DNA of 64,000 nt from JACKHO01 sp041398745. Its GTDB lineage: Bacteria; Planctomycetota; Planctomycetia; Planctomycetales; Planctomycetaceae. The notes under the pieces were generated by a model that did no database searches, was not told the DNA's origin, and saw only the letters and a program-made list of their open reading frames with translations. Each line of letters opens with the position of its first letter. Positions within the stretch are counted from its first letter, which is position 1. The stretch lies in NCBI GenBank assembly GCA_041398745.1, contig JAWKUB010000007.1, positions 310,001 through 374,000 of the forward strand, read 5' to 3'. Positions 61,983 to 64,000 of the stretch are shown here, in pieces. The position numbers and the translations under genes are program-made.

Positions 61983-62057
61983 TTCGGGAGCCTGGCACTC
62001 CCGAACCGCCGAACTTCATCAAGGCAGCCACACAAAAATGCGGCTGCCTTCTTTCTT
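61983..62057 (+). terminator. Tandem hairpin terminator after DUF1559
   Basis: First stem TTCGGGAG (61983-61990) / CTCCCGAA (61998-62005). Second stem AAGGCAGCC (62021-62029) / GGCTGCCTT (62042-62050), followed by CTTTCTT. The second has the form of a rho-independent terminator with a short T-rich tail. It stands 22 nt before the next gene, so some readthrough is likely. Confidence 0.6.
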
Positions 62058-62072
62058 GGAATTGAGGGAAAA

Positions 62073-62540
62073 ATGGTTACTACGAAACTGCCGCTCGTGT
62101 TGCTGTCGGCTTGCTGCATTGTGTTGATGTCTGGTTGTGGTGGGCCGGACGTGAAGCTGGATCATGTCTCAGGGACAGTGACTTTTGATGGCAAGCCTGT
62201 GCCATACGGACAAATCCAGTTTGTCCCCAATACTCAGCATGACCAGTCCGGGCCAGCTGGCAGTGCAGAAATTGTCGACGGGAAATTCAGCACCGAGAAC
62301 GGTGGTAAAGGCCTCGTGTTTGGCTCGTACCAGGTCCGAATTACGGCCTTCTCGGCCAAGCCTCCGCAGACCGAGGGAGAATCAGCCGAAGAGGTTGCCA
62401 TCACCCCGTTGTTCACCGGCTACGAAATGGAAATGGATGTCTGGGACGGCGAATTGTCCATTGAAGTGCCCAAGGAAGCGGAAGGATTCGACATCTACAA
62501 AGCCAAGCAGAAGGATCCGAACGACCCCAGTTCGGTTTAA
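62073..62540 (+). CDS. Small lipoprotein, carboxypeptidase-regulatory-like
   Basis: 155 residues. Lipobox VLMSGC (Cys near 22) after a leader. The mature part is a transthyretin/carboxypeptidase-regulatory-like beta-sandwich: VSGTVTFDGKPVPYGQIQFVPN and GLVFGSYQVRITAF. Such lipoproteins commonly follow DUF1559 genes in planctomycetes; a shared role on the cell surface is inferred. ATG with GAGGGA upstream. Confidence 0.85.
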   Translation: MVTTKLPLVLLSACCIVLMSGCGGPDVKLDHVSGTVTFDGKPVPYGQIQFVPNTQHDQSGPAGSAEIVDGKFSTENGGKGLVFGSYQVRITAFSAKPPQTEGESAEEVAITPLFTGYEMEMDVWDGELSIEVPKEAEGFDIYKAKQKDPNDPSSV

Positions 62541-62640
62541 TACGAATTCCAATCTGAAGTAGCGCGCGAGCCCTTGCGCCTTCCTATTCTACCCATCATC
62601 ATGCGGCGTACTGACTCGACTCACTCGCAGGGACGCCGCT

Positions 62641-63030
62641 ATGTTTATTCAGGACCATCGTACGCTGGATTAGTTGAAGCAACTCGAGCGAGCTGAGAAG
62701 AATGCCGATCGTGCCAGGCGGCTGCGCATTGTCATTCTGGCGTCGGAAGGTTGGACGACTCCGTCCATTGCGATGGCTGTCGGATTCTCGCGGCGTATTT
62801 GCCAGCGGTGGGTGGCGCGCTATAACGAACACGGCTTGGAGGGACTGGATGACCGGCGTGGGCAGCAGTCGGGTGCGCCGCCCCCTACCTCAAAAACGCT
62901 CCTTCAAATTGAAACGCGTATAAGCGGGCTCTGTGAGGAAGTCGCACCGAAAAAAGCATCAGCGCAAAAAAAGGGCAGCCGCCGGACGGGCCAATCCAGC
63001 GGCTGCAAGATGGTTGCCAGTGCGGGCTAG
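62641..63030 (+). pseudogene. IS630-like transposase remnant with internal stop
   Basis: The frame starts at ATG 62641 with MFIQDHRTLD, hits TAG at 62671-62673 (where CAG, Gln, would fit), and continues LKQLERAEKNADRARRLRIV. Then comes a helix-turn-helix: GWTTPSIAMAVGFSRRICQRWVARYNEHGLEGLDDRRG. The DDE catalytic domain that should follow is missing; the last 45 residues are unlike any transposase. A 7-bp inverted pair GCGGCGT (62603-62609) / ACGCCGC (62633-62639) stands just upstream. The remnant cannot transpose. A small regulator derived from it, starting at TTG 62674, is unlikely. Confidence 0.75.
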
Positions 63031-63441
63031 AAACTGACAACGGCCTAACTTTACACCGCTCCGATCGCTACTTCCAGAAATTAAAACCACAAAATCGACA
63101 AATCCGGGAAGACACCGGATCGTGAGTGGTCAATTCTGAGACACTCTGCCAGTTCTGCCACCGCTTCCAAACTGTCCGGTTGCTACGAAGCAAAAGCAAC
63201 CATTTACTGCAAAAGGTTTTGTGACAACCAACCGCCAACTTGTTCGGATCGGGAGGTTCAGGCTCACATTCGGCCAAGGAAGGTTCAAGTTCTGCAAATC
63301 GGCAGGTTGGCTATGTAGAACTGCCTTCACAAAAGTTGTCAGATGCAGTCGCCGTACCATTTGTTGTAGAATGAGGATGTGCTCGAAGGGGAGTTCGAGC
63401 GGACTATGCGCATGTCGTTTTAGAGTGATTGAGGCGCGATA
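63031..63441. other. 411-bp intergenic region
   Basis: It lies between the transposase remnant and the zinc-ribbon gene. A stem GCTCGAA (63381-63387) / TTCGAGC (63394-63400) with loop GGGGAG lies near the end. A TAGAAT -10-like box is at 63367-63372 without a good -35. I found no coding frame; part may be decayed element sequence. Confidence 0.45.
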
Positions 63442-64000
63442 ATGGCGGTGGCAGCCAAACTGAGATGTCCACACTGTAAGCAGGACATCAAGATTACGAA
63501 TCCCGCACTGCTTGGAAAAAAAGTGAAGTGCCCGGGATGCCAGAAACCGTTTATCGCGAGTGAGCAGCCCCCAGCTCCTCCAGAGCCGGAAGAGGAAGTT
63601 CCACTTCGACTGGCCAGCGACGATCTTCCAGTTGGGACCAAAGCTCGCATTGTCTCCGATACTCCGCTTCCGCCCCCTGTGCTGAATCCTCCCGTTTCTG
63701 AGTTTCCGCAGCCAACTTCGTTGGAACCGTTGCCGCCGCCGGTTTTGAATCCGCCGGTCGTGCCGACCAGTATTCCTGTCGTTCCTGCTGCCTCGGTGTC
63801 AACAAGTTTTCCAGCCGTTGCTGACACACTTCCTCCGCCGAACGTGAATCCTCCGGCACAACCTGCTGTTACTCCAGCACCACAAGTCAGCGCACCTGTG
63901 CCACCTGTTGCCACTCCGCCAGTTGTTGGTGCTCCACCAACCGGCGGCGCGACTTCCGAACTGGAGCGGATGCGAAAGCGTCGCGGCAAGGGTACTTGGA
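63442..64000 (+). CDS. Zinc-ribbon, proline-rich protein (3' end outside window)
   Basis: The frame is open from ATG 63442 to the window end, 186 residues so far; GAGG lies about 8 nt upstream. Cys9/Cys12 (CPHC) and Cys30/Cys33 (CPGC) form an N-terminal zinc ribbon of the MJ0042 type. A Pro/Val/Thr-rich stretch follows (about 44-170) with the repeat LPPPVLNPPV twice and LPPPNVNPPA once, then a basic segment ERMRKRRGKG. Planctomycete proteins of this layout often continue into membrane segments or a kinase-like part; that is not visible. The Gly-rich frame on the other strand is a shadow of the proline codons. Confidence 0.8.
   Translation, partial: MAVAAKLRCPHCKQDIKITNPALLGKKVKCPGCQKPFIASEQPPAPPEPEEEVPLRLASDDLPVGTKARIVSDTPLPPPVLNPPVSEFPQPTSLEPLPPPVLNPPVVPTSIPVVPAASVSTSFPAVADTLPPPNVNPPAQPAVTPAPQVSAPVPPVATPPVVGAPPTGGATSELERMRKRRGKGTW

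Noticed and set aside
63420..63989. Gly-rich minus-strand frame of 189 residues
   Set aside because: It is the complement of the proline codons in the zinc-ribbon gene, which has a start site, a Cys motif and family features.

Overview
The window looks like a chromosomal segment from a planctomycete (class Planctomycetia). The evidence is the set of lineage-typical proteins: a DUF1559 prepilin-like protein with an H-X9-DG motif (61083-61979), a DUF1549/DUF1553 cytochrome-type protein (49504-51978), a WD40 protein carrying a planctomycete cytochrome domain (55761-58622), PQQ-type beta-propellers, a ThuA-domain protein and a triple GYF_2 protein. No rRNA, CRISPR array, prophage or intact insertion sequence was seen. 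One tRNA is present, and its body matches tRNA-Ile2 (CAU, lysidine type) rather than tRNA-Met.

Layout. 1-723: 3' part of a pteridine-reductase-like SDR. 720-5264 (minus): YtrA-type GntR regulator, ABC ATPase and a very large ABC-2 permease, with a palindromic operator over the regulator's promoter. 5385-6245 (minus): nitrilase-family hydrolase. 6246-6590: a structured divergent intergenic region. 6591-11329 (plus): second ABC-2 exporter with two associated proteins of unknown function. 11371-16841: Nif3-like protein, DUF983 protein, GYF_2 protein, TrpD, a STAS anti-anti-sigma factor and an amidohydrolase. 17062-22552: TolC-like lipoprotein, a secreted unknown, a ThuA protein and GatB. 22572-22764: a 193-bp element with inverted-repeat ends. 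22776-28035 (minus): lipoprotein, PQQ propeller and a 1040-residue envelope protein. 28321-31074: tRNA, a carboxylesterase and a transglutaminase-like unknown.

31511-42823 is the S10-spc ribosomal protein cluster in the order rpsJ, rplC, rplD, rplW, rplB, rpsS, rplV, rpsC, rplP, rpmC, rpsQ, rplN, rplX, rplE, rpsN, rpsH, rplF, rplR, rpsE, rplO, secY. rpmD (L30) is absent. A terminator-like hairpin and a new promoter separate secY from rplO. After secY the cluster stops: adk/map/infA and the alpha operon do not follow. Instead come typA, an MscS channel (minus) and rplU without rpmA. Then follow coaX and a rhomboid protease joined by a 4-nt overlap (minus).

49373-60123 is a four-gene plus-strand operon behind a good sigma70-type promoter: DUF1549/1553 protein, PPC-domain protein, cytochrome-WD40 protein and PQQ propeller. 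The second and third proteins share a recurring Ala/Lys/Glu-rich coiled-coil module with the core P-E-[ND]-x-x-L-K-K. I see this as the most interesting candidate for an undescribed envelope assembly. The last part (60142-64000) holds a secreted unknown, the DUF1559 protein and its small lipoprotein neighbour, a broken IS630-like transposase and the 5' part of a zinc-ribbon, proline-rich protein running off the window.

Method limits: all calls come from reading the sequence and recalling family features. No database search, folding or HMM run was possible. Starts were chosen by ribosome-binding sites and family alignment; several differ from the longest possible reading frame and this is stated in each entry.
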